Assembly (NCBI GenBank): GCA_964441755.1
Contig: CAYTVG010000001.1
Span: forward strand, 124,001 to 188,000
Reading direction: 5' to 3'
Source: JAUMBM01 sp964441755
GTDB taxonomy: Bacteria > Bacteroidota > Bacteroidia > Chitinophagales > Saprospiraceae
Length of the DNA: 64,000 nucleotides
The notes beneath the pieces were generated by a model. That model saw nothing but the letters and a program-made list of their open reading frames with translations, was not told the DNA's origin and ran no database searches. The position numbers and the translations under genes are program-made. This document shows positions 7,903-16,486 of the stretch, in pieces (the first letter of the stretch is position 1; every line of letters starts with the position of its first letter).

Positions 7903-7943
7903 TTAAAAGGGCCTCAGCGCTATAATCGCTGAGGCCCTTTTAA
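7903..7943. terminator. Bidirectional terminator between rho and the DUF5723-like gene
   Basis: A perfect 17-bp stem (7903-7919 with 7927-7943) with a seven-base loop, A run on one side and TTTTAA on the other. It lies eight bases after the rho stop and can serve the convergent gene on the minus strand, whose stop is at 7967. Confidence 0.85.
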
Positions 7944-7966
7944 ATAATAAAATCTACAGGCGCTAA

Positions 7967-9304
7967 TTATTCCCCGCGGCCAAAAACCAGGTTGAGTCCT
8001 ACACGGAAATTAGCCCGCTCACTATCCCTGATTTTTACAGCAGTCAGAATGTTATCAGTTGCCAACAACAGCCATACAGGCCCGAGGGAAAGCGTTGTAT
8101 TGATACCCAACTGATCTGGTCGGCCGTTGCGCCAGCCCAGCAGGCCTCCGAAGCGGGCAAATCTGCCCGGCTGATAATTAACTGTCACTGCTGCTGCAGG
8201 AGAAAAGGAGCCTCTGTAGTGCTGCCCGATAAACATAGCCCCTACCCCCCATTTTTCAGAAATATCATAGCTGCCACTCAAATAATACAGCGTTGGCAGG
8301 CTCGTCTCGTAAGCCTGCTGTGTTCTCGCCGGCTGATACAATGACTCCAGAGAATCAGCGATACCTACAAATGATGCACTGTCGTCCAGAATCGCCTGTG
8401 CCACGTCCAGCCCTTCGTAAGCGTAGACCCCCTTCAGGCTGTAGTTGACCGGATCGTCTTTCCAATGAATTGAGGCTCCCAGATTGATACTACTCAAATG
8501 TAGCTGCCATCGTTCTTTCACCAGTGAAGCCCCCACATCAAAGGCCCAGCCCACATTGTTAGTTAACAGTCTGTTAGTTTCAAAATTTGACAATTCGATA
8601 TCGATCCCCTCCAACACTCCATTAAAAGTAAAGTTCCCCGTTGAATTAATCTGGTAGTCTGCATCCACCGTAAGTGCATACGCATCTTCGTCCGTTGTAA
8701 GCCGAAGCGCACCCCGGCCAGCTTCAATACTGCCCAGCCCAATGAGCCGTTTTAACCGACCTCCAAGAGAAAACCCATCCCCCACTTCTACACCTGCGCT
8801 CAAGGAGAACTCATGGTAAGAAAAAACATTCAAATCAGGTGCAAAATCAATTGTTTCACCAATGAACTGTGCATTTCCCTGCCAAATTAGTTGCGGTAAT
8901 GTTTTGGGATAATCGAGATAAATATGGTTTACGATCCGATGTCCTGCACCAAGCACTACACTTCCCAGCCTGGTTGCCAACTGCAATGTTTCTATATCAG
9001 CCTGACTACTTATCATATTAGTAGTCTCAAGTCCTGTTATGGCAGCATTTATATCGAGAACAGAACGACCTTGAGCATCTTTTCTGAATAAATCATTGTA
9101 AGTCAGATCATCAACCTGTATTACGCCATATAAACCCGGCAGCGAAAGCTGGAATCTACCTTCGGGAAACATAGCAGGATTAGTAGCATAGGCTTGCATA
9201 CTACCACGAAGTAGCTGTGCACTGAAGTCCCCTTGTGCCAATAATACGGACAAGGGCATTAATAGTGTACTAAGTAAATTGATGATTTTTATTTTGCTTG
9301 ACAT
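7967..9304 (-). CDS. Outer-membrane beta-barrel protein, DUF5723-like
   Basis: Predicted outer-membrane barrel of unknown function. I start at the ATG complementary to 9302-9304 because MSSKIKIINLLSTLLMPL followed by SVLLAQ is a good signal peptide; a longer frame has no signal. The mature part begins QGDFSAQLLRGSMQAYATNPA, the 'tales of missing-plug' FadL/PorV-like opening in which an Asn-Pro-Ala follows a short helix. The rest alternates short polar turns and amphipathic strands (VGFGL-type patterns, LNLGASIHW, YYLSGSYDI) to a terminal LVFGRGE. It follows the lipoprotein gene by 72 bases on the same strand and is probably cotranscribed with it. Family call by resemblance only. Confidence 0.7.
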   Translation of the reverse strand: MSSKIKIINLLSTLLMPLSVLLAQGDFSAQLLRGSMQAYATNPAMFPEGRFQLSLPGLYGVIQVDDLTYNDLFRKDAQGRSVLDINAAITGLETTNMISSQADIETLQLATRLGSVVLGAGHRIVNHIYLDYPKTLPQLIWQGNAQFIGETIDFAPDLNVFSYHEFSLSAGVEVGDGFSLGGRLKRLIGLGSIEAGRGALRLTTDEDAYALTVDADYQINSTGNFTFNGVLEGIDIELSNFETNRLLTNNVGWAFDVGASLVKERWQLHLSSINLGASIHWKDDPVNYSLKGVYAYEGLDVAQAILDDSASFVGIADSLESLYQPARTQQAYETSLPTLYYLSGSYDISEKWGVGAMFIGQHYRGSFSPAAAVTVNYQPGRFARFGGLLGWRNGRPDQLGINTTLSLGPVWLLLATDNILTAVKIRDSERANFRVGLNLVFGRGE

Positions 9305-9376
9305 ATCTGTTTGTTGTTGTACGCCGTAGAAAATCGCCATAAAGCATGCCCAGCGCGAATGATTCGTGAGCAAATA

Positions 9377-10933
9377 TTAACGATCTACGCCCAAAATAAC
9401 TCCAATCTGTAACCTTGTCTCTTGATTTCGTTTAATTTGTACGGACTGCTGCCCATTAGTGCTTGTACTAAAAGACGACAACAACAACAATCGTCGACTA
9501 TCCCGGATACGCGCAAACCTTTCTTTGGGAAAATCGATGGTAGTGATGGTCCGCTTGGGTTGTGTTGGCAATCCCTGATCATTGACAGGTGCTGCATCTA
9601 CCAACCGATCAGATCCGTTAGTAAGCAATGAATCAAGTACCTGACCGGAACCATCCAGAAAATACCCTTGTATGTCCATTGCCAGCGGCATTCCATTGTC
9701 TGCAACCAACTTAAAGCTTGCACTATTTATAGCCGGGTAACCCGAAAAATCAATGTTGTAAGTATCTCTGACAGAAAAGTACGTAGCCAACCCGTATAGC
9801 GGCAAATCAACGTCAACCCGAACGCGATAGAAGCTACTGTCTGTAACAAAACCCCTGACACCCGTTTCCTGCTCTGGATTGGTAATCGCATTGACGTCAT
9901 AATCAATAGCCAAAGGCCCGGCACCCAATACTTCTCTGATATTTGAATTGTTTTTATTGAATACAAATTGGGCCGATTTTACCTGTCCCACCTCATCGAT
10001 TGTAGGATATGGAAAATCAATTCCCTCTGTAATAAAGGCGCTCTGCAGCGGCAGCACCTCATTACGTACGGTAAATACGTCAAATACATTGATAATAGAG
10101 CGCGTGGGGATACCAAATGAATTTTCGAAATTAAACGTAATCACAGGGTCTTCAAAATACACATCCCCTCTGAACCAATTGTTGAAAAAATCAATACGAA
10201 TTGTATCTCTTCCTCCTTCGTGCAACTGTTGTCCAAGATAACCTTCAGTATAACTAAAAGCGAGGCTCGAGATTGTTATTAGACTGGGATTAGAAGGTGG
10301 AATGGTATCCCCGCTGCTATCAATACCAAGATATTCAATATAAATCGAATCATTTTCCGGCAATACAGAATAACCCGCCAAACTAAAAGGAATAAATAGA
10401 TTGCTAATTGAAGGTGCATCACCACTACCGCTGTAAGCGTTCAACGTGTGCTGAATGGTGAGCGGGAGGCCATTTTTAATAACAGTAGGCATGGTAATAC
10501 GCATGGTAACCGGTTTATTGTGCCTATTCGTGAGCAAATACACCATGTTACCTGCCTTGAGATCCATGCGATCAAATTCCAGCCCCCCGGGTGCCGTAAA
10601 CGGCAAAGCCTGCCGACGACTTACGAGAGGTATAGCCCCTGTCTGATTCAGTGTCTGATTAATAGCTGCAAAGACCTGATTAGCTGTTTTGGTGAGTACA
10701 TCCCCGCTGTAATGAAAGCGAATAAGCCCATCAGGATCGATTGTAAGGGTAGACTCATCCTCAAATTTTTCCAACAAGTCTTCAATTGACAGCTTGGTGT
10801 TAACCAACGGAATAGCGTAGGCCGCATCTGTCGATTCAACTTCCAGTTCATCGACACCGTCGAAAGGGCTACAGGACTGAATGACTATCATGCCAGCTAC
10901 AGCGGCACAAGTCCTCAAAAATAAATTCCTCAT
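9377..10933 (-). CDS. Hypothetical lipoprotein, 518 residues
   Basis: The N-terminus is a lipoprotein signal: MRNLFLRTCAAVAGMIVIQSC with the lipobox Cys at about residue 21, followed by SPFDGVDE. The acidic residues after Cys suggest surface or outer-membrane sorting, but that is inference. The body is beta-rich with repeated Asp/Asn-rich turns and ends in a segment rich in Ser/Thr and Gln. I recognise no domain. A consensus promoter lies at 11007-11035, and the DUF5723-like barrel gene follows 72 bases after the stop, so the two may form a lipoprotein/barrel pair in the outer membrane. Confidence 0.75.
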   Translation of the reverse strand: MRNLFLRTCAAVAGMIVIQSCSPFDGVDELEVESTDAAYAIPLVNTKLSIEDLLEKFEDESTLTIDPDGLIRFHYSGDVLTKTANQVFAAINQTLNQTGAIPLVSRRQALPFTAPGGLEFDRMDLKAGNMVYLLTNRHNKPVTMRITMPTVIKNGLPLTIQHTLNAYSGSGDAPSISNLFIPFSLAGYSVLPENDSIYIEYLGIDSSGDTIPPSNPSLITISSLAFSYTEGYLGQQLHEGGRDTIRIDFFNNWFRGDVYFEDPVITFNFENSFGIPTRSIINVFDVFTVRNEVLPLQSAFITEGIDFPYPTIDEVGQVKSAQFVFNKNNSNIREVLGAGPLAIDYDVNAITNPEQETGVRGFVTDSSFYRVRVDVDLPLYGLATYFSVRDTYNIDFSGYPAINSASFKLVADNGMPLAMDIQGYFLDGSGQVLDSLLTNGSDRLVDAAPVNDQGLPTQPKRTITTIDFPKERFARIRDSRRLLLLSSFSTSTNGQQSVQIKRNQETRLQIGVILGVDR

Positions 10934-11006
10934 AGATAATGATGATTACAAACCAAGTGATGCTATATGGTTAGGTTAGCAGAAAACAATGTAATGAGAT
11001 GACAAA

Positions 11007-11035
11007 CAAAGATAATCGAATTGTTATGTCCTCAA
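11007..11035 (-). promoter_or_regulatory. Consensus promoter of the lipoprotein-barrel operon
   Basis: On the minus strand TTG (11035-11033), an 18-base spacer, then TATCTTTG (11014-11007), an exact TAnnTTTG. The predicted leader is about 65 bases. Confidence 0.6.
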
Positions 11036-11267
11036 CTCCTACAGGCGCACGTTATTGCGCCCCAGGTCAAATAAATGACACCTATGGCAAAAATCAGCCC
11101 GGCACTTTTATTAACGTTGCAAGCATTCATGGTTGTTCCGCATTTATCCTATATTTACGCAATTAGGTGGCAGGCTTCACTGCCTGCTGCGACTGGCTAC
11201 CGGTTGTTTCTCTTACAAATTTGTATTATTCGTGGATCCTTCACCCTTTCACCAACAAGATAAACAT

Positions 11268-12401
11268 GTGCGCCAATGGGTTACCCTCTTTTTTCAGGAG
11301 CGGCAGGATGCCCGTATGGTTTGGATGCGAGAAGCACTTTCTGACCGGCTTGCTGAACTAACCGAGCAACTTGGTAAGGCTGCAGGCATGTCGGATGTCT
11401 CTTTAGCTATCACCATTATGCTGGCGAGAGTATACCCACTGGGTCTGATGATCAATGAACGGCATCCTCTGGCTGCATGCCTGCGCGAGATACAAAAAAT
11501 TCCTGCCCTCCATGAATTCACAGAATTCAAGTCCGTTGATGCCATACCCTCGCTGTCAATCGCCCTTATCGATGATGCATTTGCCATTGCGGCATGGTTA
11601 GACCCTGAAGGTCCGGGACTCAGGCAACTGCAGGACGCATTGATCACCGGCCGGCAAGCTGAGCCTGCGATTACGATAAGACATACGCTGGATCAATTAC
11701 TCCGTTTCCGGTTTGCGACTCCGGTTGCAAGAAGACTCTACCAGCCTGTACTTGGTCAACGTATCGCCTTCTACACGGCCAAATTGGATAAATTCAGCCA
11801 GAGACAAGCTGCTCAGACAAAAACTCAACAGCCTGAAAAAAAAGACATTCACGAATCTGTACCCTTTACCGGTCTGGAACCGCAACCGCCAGTCAGACTC
11901 ATTCAAACCTATTTTCGTACGGTTGTCCGCAATCATATTCATCTCAGTGCTATTGCCGACAACAAAGCACACATAATGATCAGTGTCAATGCCATTCTCA
12001 TTAGTGTTCTCATCAGCTTTGCCTCATATCGCAATTTGGCAGAAACACGGCCTGTTGTTTTACTGCCCGTAGTCATATTCCTGGTTACCGGCTTGGCTTC
12101 CCTTGTCAGTGCAGTACTGGCAGCTTGGCCAAGAGTCACGGGCACAGGAAACGGAAGACAATCTATACAACCCAATATTGCTTTTTTTGGCAGTTTTGTG
12201 CGGCTCTCCAAAGACTCCTTCACACGCCTTTTGGCTAAAAACTTACGGGACAGCAGTCTACTGTATGAAAATCTGACGCACGATCTTTACTCCCTTGGGC
12301 AAGTGCTCGACAAAAAGTACCAATACTTGTCTGTTTCTTACAAAATTTTCATCTCAGGACTGATTGCCACTGTTATAGCTTTTATACTGACTTTGCTCTG
12401 A
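11268..12401 (+). CDS. Orphan Pycsar-effector (PycTM) membrane protein with degenerate HD domain
   Basis: The C-terminal half (about residues 212-377) is the PycTM/DUF5706 module: FRTVVRNHIHLSAIADNKAH runs into a membrane helix (IMISVNAILISVLIS), a second (about 263-287), and a last helix at the C-terminus. In Pycsar defence, PycTM effectors bind cyclic cCMP/cUMP and damage the membrane. The N-terminal 175 residues follow the length and helix order of the HD domain often fused to PycTM, but the metal residues are gone: where HD-x-GY is expected there is YPLGL (56-60), and YHN-x-EHT is replaced by an unrelated segment. The start is uncertain; there is no ATG before 11316, and I chose GTG at 11268 because MRQWVTLFF fits the family N-terminus; TTG 11133 or ATG 11316 are alternatives. 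No pyrimidine cyclase gene is adjacent. Confidence 0.78.
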   Translation: MRQWVTLFFQERQDARMVWMREALSDRLAELTEQLGKAAGMSDVSLAITIMLARVYPLGLMINERHPLAACLREIQKIPALHEFTEFKSVDAIPSLSIALIDDAFAIAAWLDPEGPGLRQLQDALITGRQAEPAITIRHTLDQLLRFRFATPVARRLYQPVLGQRIAFYTAKLDKFSQRQAAQTKTQQPEKKDIHESVPFTGLEPQPPVRLIQTYFRTVVRNHIHLSAIADNKAHIMISVNAILISVLISFASYRNLAETRPVVLLPVVIFLVTGLASLVSAVLAAWPRVTGTGNGRQSIQPNIAFFGSFVRLSKDSFTRLLAKNLRDSSLLYENLTHDLYSLGQVLDKKYQYLSVSYKIFISGLIATVIAFILTLL

Positions 12402-12522
12402 ATACAAGTAGATTTGCTACCAATAAATAATGGTAATGCTATCATTCCTCTTCGATTGCAGTTACCTTTGTCAGCGCTAATTATTTGCTGATTTCCTGGA
12501 ATTGCGAGTCTTACTGTGTGTA

Positions 12523-12544
12523 TTCCGGCTAAGCTAGCGGAATT
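12523..12544. repeat. Imperfect inverted repeat upstream of the TonB receptor
   Basis: ATTCC-G-GCTA / TAGC-GGAAT with a three-base AGC loop: nine pairs and one bulged G. It lies 120 bases after the PycTM gene and 70 bases before the receptor ATG. It could be a terminator stem without T tract or an operator. Confidence 0.3.
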
Positions 12545-12613
12545 TATAGAGGACATAGCCCCTGTTTTCAGCAGGAGGAATCTTTCAGCATGGCTGGTAA
12601 ATGCTATTGCAAC

Positions 12614-14845
12614 ATGAAAAGGATTGTATTACTCTTCTCTTTTTTGCTTCCCCTCAATTTGGCGGCACAATTGCTCAGCGGGCGAGTTACGGATACAGAA
12701 GGTATTCCACTCGTAGGAGCCAATATTATCTTACCTGATCAGCTTCGTGGTACAGCTACTGATGCAAACGGACAATTTATGCTGCCCGTTGATCCCGCTC
12801 CCAATCTGCGTGTTATTGCCACCTATGTGGGATATGAACCGGATACAGTGATTGTTGACGTAAAAAATCCGATTACCATACAGCTTAAAGCTGCGGCCAA
12901 TCTGGACGAAGTAGTAGTCCGGCAGCGAAGGGAGGGTGTATCTATTTCGCAGCTCAATCCCATTAAAACGGAGAGCATTTCTACCACAGAGTTGAAAAAA
13001 GCTGCCTGTTGTGATCTATCGGGCTGTTTTGAAACACAGACGACCGTCAATCCACAGACTACCAATGTCATTACCAATGCAAAAGAGCTACGCATTTTAG
13101 GTCTTTCCGGCGTATACAACCAAGTGCTGGTCAACGGGCTACCCATGATTCAGGGGCTTAGTTATACCTATGGCATCAGCAGTATTCCCGGTGCCTGGGT
13201 CGAAAATATTCATATTGCCAAGGGAGCCAATAGTGTGGTTCAAGGATTTGAAAGCATCAGTGGACAAATCAATGTTGAGACACTCGCTCCCGAAAGAGCT
13301 AAACCTTTATTTATCAATGCCTATCTGAATTCATTTGGAGAAAAACACCTAAACCTACTCCACCGATTCCGGTTAGGTGCGTGGACTGCCCTTACATCGC
13401 TGCACAGTGTGCAGCCTGCCCGGCGCGTTGACCGTGATGATGACCGTTTCATGGATCTGCCTCTTCTACGGCGCTACCTCATCGGACAGCAGTGGTCGTA
13501 CGGAAATAAGCAGGCAGATGGCTGGCACAGCCAGCTGGGCGTTCGTTGGCTGTGGGAAAATCGCGTTGGCGGGCAGCTAGGCTACCAACCCGATCGCGAT
13601 TTAGGCAGTCGGCAGATTTATGGGCAATCGGTTCAAATGCAACAACCGGAATGGTGGACAAAGACGGGCTTCTGCTTTAATAAAAAGCATCAGCTGGTAT
13701 TGCTGGCAGCTGCATTTCAGCAACAACAGGATACCTACTTTGGCTTTGTAAACTATCAGGCTCGGCAGATTTCTGCCTATGCTAATCTCCAGCATGAATG
13801 GACTTACAACGATCAGCATGACCTAAAAACAGGTATTAGTTTTCGCTACCTCAACCTTCGTGAAGACATAAATTTTGACAATGACCCACTGCAACGCACC
13901 TATGCAGGCCAATACCAACGAAAAGACCTTATCCCTGGTTTTTTCATTGAAAACACCCTGCGGCTGGCCGATAACCGCATCACCTGGATTGCAGGGCTTC
14001 GTGCCGATGACCACCAACAATTTGGCCTGCGTGTTACCCCCAGAAGTCTGATCAAATATGATTTTTCTGCCAATACAACGGTTCGTGCCAGCATTGGCAG
14101 TGGCTGGCGCATTGTCAACTTTTTCAGTGAAAATATTGCCCTGCTGGCCAGCTCCAGAAATCTATTGTTCACAGAACCCCTTGCCCCTGAACAGGCTGTT
14201 AATATGGGACTCAATCTGACGCACAAGTATGCGACAGATAAGGTATCAGGATATTTGAGCATGGATTTTTACAGAACCCACTTCTCTAACCAAATATTTC
14301 CCGATTACGACACGGATCCAAGGCTGGCTATTGTCCAAAATTTTCGTGGATTGAGTGCCAGCAATGGCTTTCAGGCCGATTTTGTCATCCGCGCCCTGGA
14401 GCGTCTGGAATTCAAAGCGGGCTACAATTATCTTGACGTTTATCGGGAACAGGAGGAGATCAAGCGGGAACTGCCTTTCAATCCCAAACACAAATGGATG
14501 AGTAGCTTTAGCTACCATCCACTGTCCAATCGCTTCCAGATCGATGCCAATATTCACCGTTATGGAAAGCAGCGACTGCCTGATACGAGTCTCAACCCGA
14601 CATCCTACCAGCGCCCCGACCAGTCAGAAGCATTTGTCATTATGAATCTGCAGTTTACATTGCGATTTAACACCCTCGAATGGTATGCGGGTTGTGAAAA
14701 CATCTTCGACTTACGTCAGCTAAGACCTATCATCAGCTGGCAGGATCCTTTTGGTCCCTATTTTGATACATCTTCTGTATGGGGCCCTACACGTGGTCGG
14801 GAATTTTATGTGGGTGCACGCTATACCTTGACAGAGAAGGATTAA
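12614..14845 (+). CDS. TonB-dependent outer-membrane receptor with carboxypeptidase-like repeat domain
   Basis: The ATG at 12614 opens a signal peptide (MKRIVLLFSFLLPLNLAAQ), so I prefer it to the ATG eight codons upstream; the product has 743 residues. Domains: CarboxypepD_reg-like (about 20-105, GRVTDTEGIPLVGANI), the plug (about 108-230, containing ELRILGLSGVYNQVLVNG and KGANSVVQGFESISG), then a 22-strand-type barrel to the C-terminus. The plug starts with an unusual Cys cluster, AACCDLSGCFET. Receptors with a CC-x-LS motif at this place occur in Bacteroidota and are often annotated for metal uptake; I cannot assign the ligand. It stands alone, without a SusD partner, which argues against glycan uptake. 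Confidence 0.9.
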   Translation: MKRIVLLFSFLLPLNLAAQLLSGRVTDTEGIPLVGANIILPDQLRGTATDANGQFMLPVDPAPNLRVIATYVGYEPDTVIVDVKNPITIQLKAAANLDEVVVRQRREGVSISQLNPIKTESISTTELKKAACCDLSGCFETQTTVNPQTTNVITNAKELRILGLSGVYNQVLVNGLPMIQGLSYTYGISSIPGAWVENIHIAKGANSVVQGFESISGQINVETLAPERAKPLFINAYLNSFGEKHLNLLHRFRLGAWTALTSLHSVQPARRVDRDDDRFMDLPLLRRYLIGQQWSYGNKQADGWHSQLGVRWLWENRVGGQLGYQPDRDLGSRQIYGQSVQMQQPEWWTKTGFCFNKKHQLVLLAAAFQQQQDTYFGFVNYQARQISAYANLQHEWTYNDQHDLKTGISFRYLNLREDINFDNDPLQRTYAGQYQRKDLIPGFFIENTLRLADNRITWIAGLRADDHQQFGLRVTPRSLIKYDFSANTTVRASIGSGWRIVNFFSENIALLASSRNLLFTEPLAPEQAVNMGLNLTHKYATDKVSGYLSMDFYRTHFSNQIFPDYDTDPRLAIVQNFRGLSASNGFQADFVIRALERLEFKAGYNYLDVYREQEEIKRELPFNPKHKWMSSFSYHPLSNRFQIDANIHRYGKQRLPDTSLNPTSYQRPDQSEAFVIMNLQFTLRFNTLEWYAGCENIFDLRQLRPIISWQDPFGPYFDTSSVWGPTRGREFYVGARYTLTEKD

Positions 14846-14847
14846 TG

Positions 14848-14863
14848 CCCATACTGCTATGGG
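14848..14863. terminator. Short hairpin after the TonB receptor
   Basis: CCCATA/TATGGG with a four-base loop, directly after the receptor stop. There is no T tract, so termination is uncertain. Confidence 0.3.
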
Positions 14864-14954
14864 TATCGGCTTAGAGATTGTATTGACAGCTAAACCAAGT
14901 GGTCATTTGTTGGTTAACACTTAGCTTTCGACCACTATAGGTGATACAAAATGT

Positions 14955-15605
14955 ATGAAACACATTGACATTGCAGCGCTTGACCAGCTATCGAGGACGT
15001 ACAGAGCCAACCTCATCAACTCATTGAGCGGCTACAAGCCTGCCAACCTGATCGGGACAATCAATAAAGAAGGCCATACCAATCTGGCCATATTCAGTTC
15101 TGTTGTCCACCTGGGTGCTAACCCTGCCTTACTGGCAATGGTTCAGCGTCCGTTGACCGACTACAGCCATACCTATTACAACATTAAGGAAACTGGTTTC
15201 TACACCATCAACCACGTACATAAGTCATTTGCCCGGCAGGCACACTTCACCTCTGCTCGTTTTGACCGCACGGATTCAGAATTTGATCGCTGCCAACTCA
15301 CAGCTGCCTATCTGCAAGGGTTTCCTGCTCCTTTTGTTGAAGAAAGCAGGATAAAAATAGGCATGGAGTTCCTCGAAGAAGTACACATCCGGCACAACGA
15401 CACCCGCCTCATCATAGGAAAGGTAGTTCATGTTCTTTTTCCGGAAGAAATAATACAGGCCGATGGCAATCTGGCCCTTGATCAGTGCGAAGACATGTGT
15501 CTGTCTGGTTTGGAAACCTGGTACACAGCAGCCCGTTTTGCCAGTTATCCCTACGCCAAAGTAGACCAACTTCCGGATTTTACTTCCCCGGACCAGGCTT
15601 TTTAG
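14955..15605 (+). CDS. Flavin reductase-like FMN-binding protein
   Basis: A 216-residue member of the flavin reductase-like split-barrel family. Seen: SGYKPANLIGTINKEGHTNLAIFSS (about 24-48), the start of the FMN-binding barrel, and NPALLAMVQRP followed by DYSHTYYNIKETGFYTINHV, the segment that contacts flavin in the family. Such proteins reduce FMN or carry it as an oxidoreductase; the substrate is not evident. The last 26 bases overlap the end of lgt on the other strand. The start ATG at 14955 gives MKHIDIAALDQLSRTYRANL, which suits the family. Confidence 0.87.
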   Translation: MKHIDIAALDQLSRTYRANLINSLSGYKPANLIGTINKEGHTNLAIFSSVVHLGANPALLAMVQRPLTDYSHTYYNIKETGFYTINHVHKSFARQAHFTSARFDRTDSEFDRCQLTAAYLQGFPAPFVEESRIKIGMEFLEEVHIRHNDTRLIIGKVVHVLFPEEIIQADGNLALDQCEDMCLSGLETWYTAARFASYPYAKVDQLPDFTSPDQAF

Positions 15606-16449
15606 CCTTTTTGACACTGACAACTGTCGGTGTCTCGTCTGCCCTGCGGAGCATAAAGTATGCTCCCATAGCTATGAAGGGGATGCTCAACCACTGTCCT
15701 GTACTCAGGACATTGCCGAAAGCAGACTCAAAACCACCCTGACTTTCCTTAAAATTTTCAAGCAGCAGCCGCGCACCAAAAACCAGGACAAAGAACAGCC
15801 CTATAATAAAACCTGGTTTTTCACGTCGTTGGGTATACCAATAGACGTAGTACAGAATACCAAAAGACAGCAGATAAGCTATTGCCTCATACACCTGCAC
15901 AGGGTGGCGGGCTACATCCGCCAGGCTGGCAGGCTGGGCATTAACAAACTGAACAGCCCAGGGTAAATCACTGGGCTTGCCGATGATTTCCGAATTCATA
16001 AGATTCCCCAAGCGGATAAAGCTACCTGCCAGTGCCGTAGGCACTGCCACCTTATCCAGTATCCAGAACATAGAGCGGCGGGATATTTTTTTGGAAAACC
16101 ACCAAAGCGTCAGCAATATGCCCATAGCTCCCCCATGACTAGCCAGCCCTCCATGCCAAACGGCGAGAATTTCTGCCGGGTGCTGCGAGTAGTATCCCCA
16201 GTCATAAAAGAAAACATGACCCAGCCGCGCGCCCACCACTGCCCCCAGGATCATGGCCATGAAGCAGCTGTCAAGCCAGGTCTCTGGCGCCCCGTCGGCT
16301 TCAAACATTTTTTTCACTATAAAAAAGCCCAGGAAGAATCCTAGCGCAAACAGCAGGCCGTACCATCGCAGGCTTAGCGGCCCCAGTTGTAAAATTTCGG
16401 GACCGACATTCCAGATGATGGACATCCAAAGAGGCGTTTCTGCTATCAT
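15580..16449 (-). CDS. lgt: Prolipoprotein diacylglyceryl transferase
   Basis: Inner-membrane enzyme that attaches diacylglycerol to the lipobox Cys of prolipoproteins, the first step of lipoprotein maturation. The 289-residue product has seven or so membrane helices. Seen: RWYGLLFALGFFLGF (about 28-42), the HGGLASHGGAMG motif, and the signature region RLGNLMNSEIIGKPSDLPWAVQF, then RHPVQVYEA. The C-terminal end (about 275-289) is a short basic tail, KKAKKPGPGK, that lies over the end of the flavin reductase gene. The start is the ATG complementary to 16447-16449; Met9 (MSIIWNVG) is an alternative. It probably processes the lipoproteins encoded in this window, among others. Confidence 0.95.
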   Translation of the reverse strand: MIAETPLWMSIIWNVGPEILQLGPLSLRWYGLLFALGFFLGFFIVKKMFEADGAPETWLDSCFMAMILGAVVGARLGHVFFYDWGYYSQHPAEILAVWHGGLASHGGAMGILLTLWWFSKKISRRSMFWILDKVAVPTALAGSFIRLGNLMNSEIIGKPSDLPWAVQFVNAQPASLADVARHPVQVYEAIAYLLSFGILYYVYWYTQRREKPGFIIGLFFVLVFGARLLLENFKESQGGFESAFGNVLSTGQWLSIPFIAMGAYFMLRRADETPTVVSVKKAKKPGPGK

Positions 16450-16486
16450 GCTTATTACATTGAGATTTTACGAAGGCAAAGCACGG

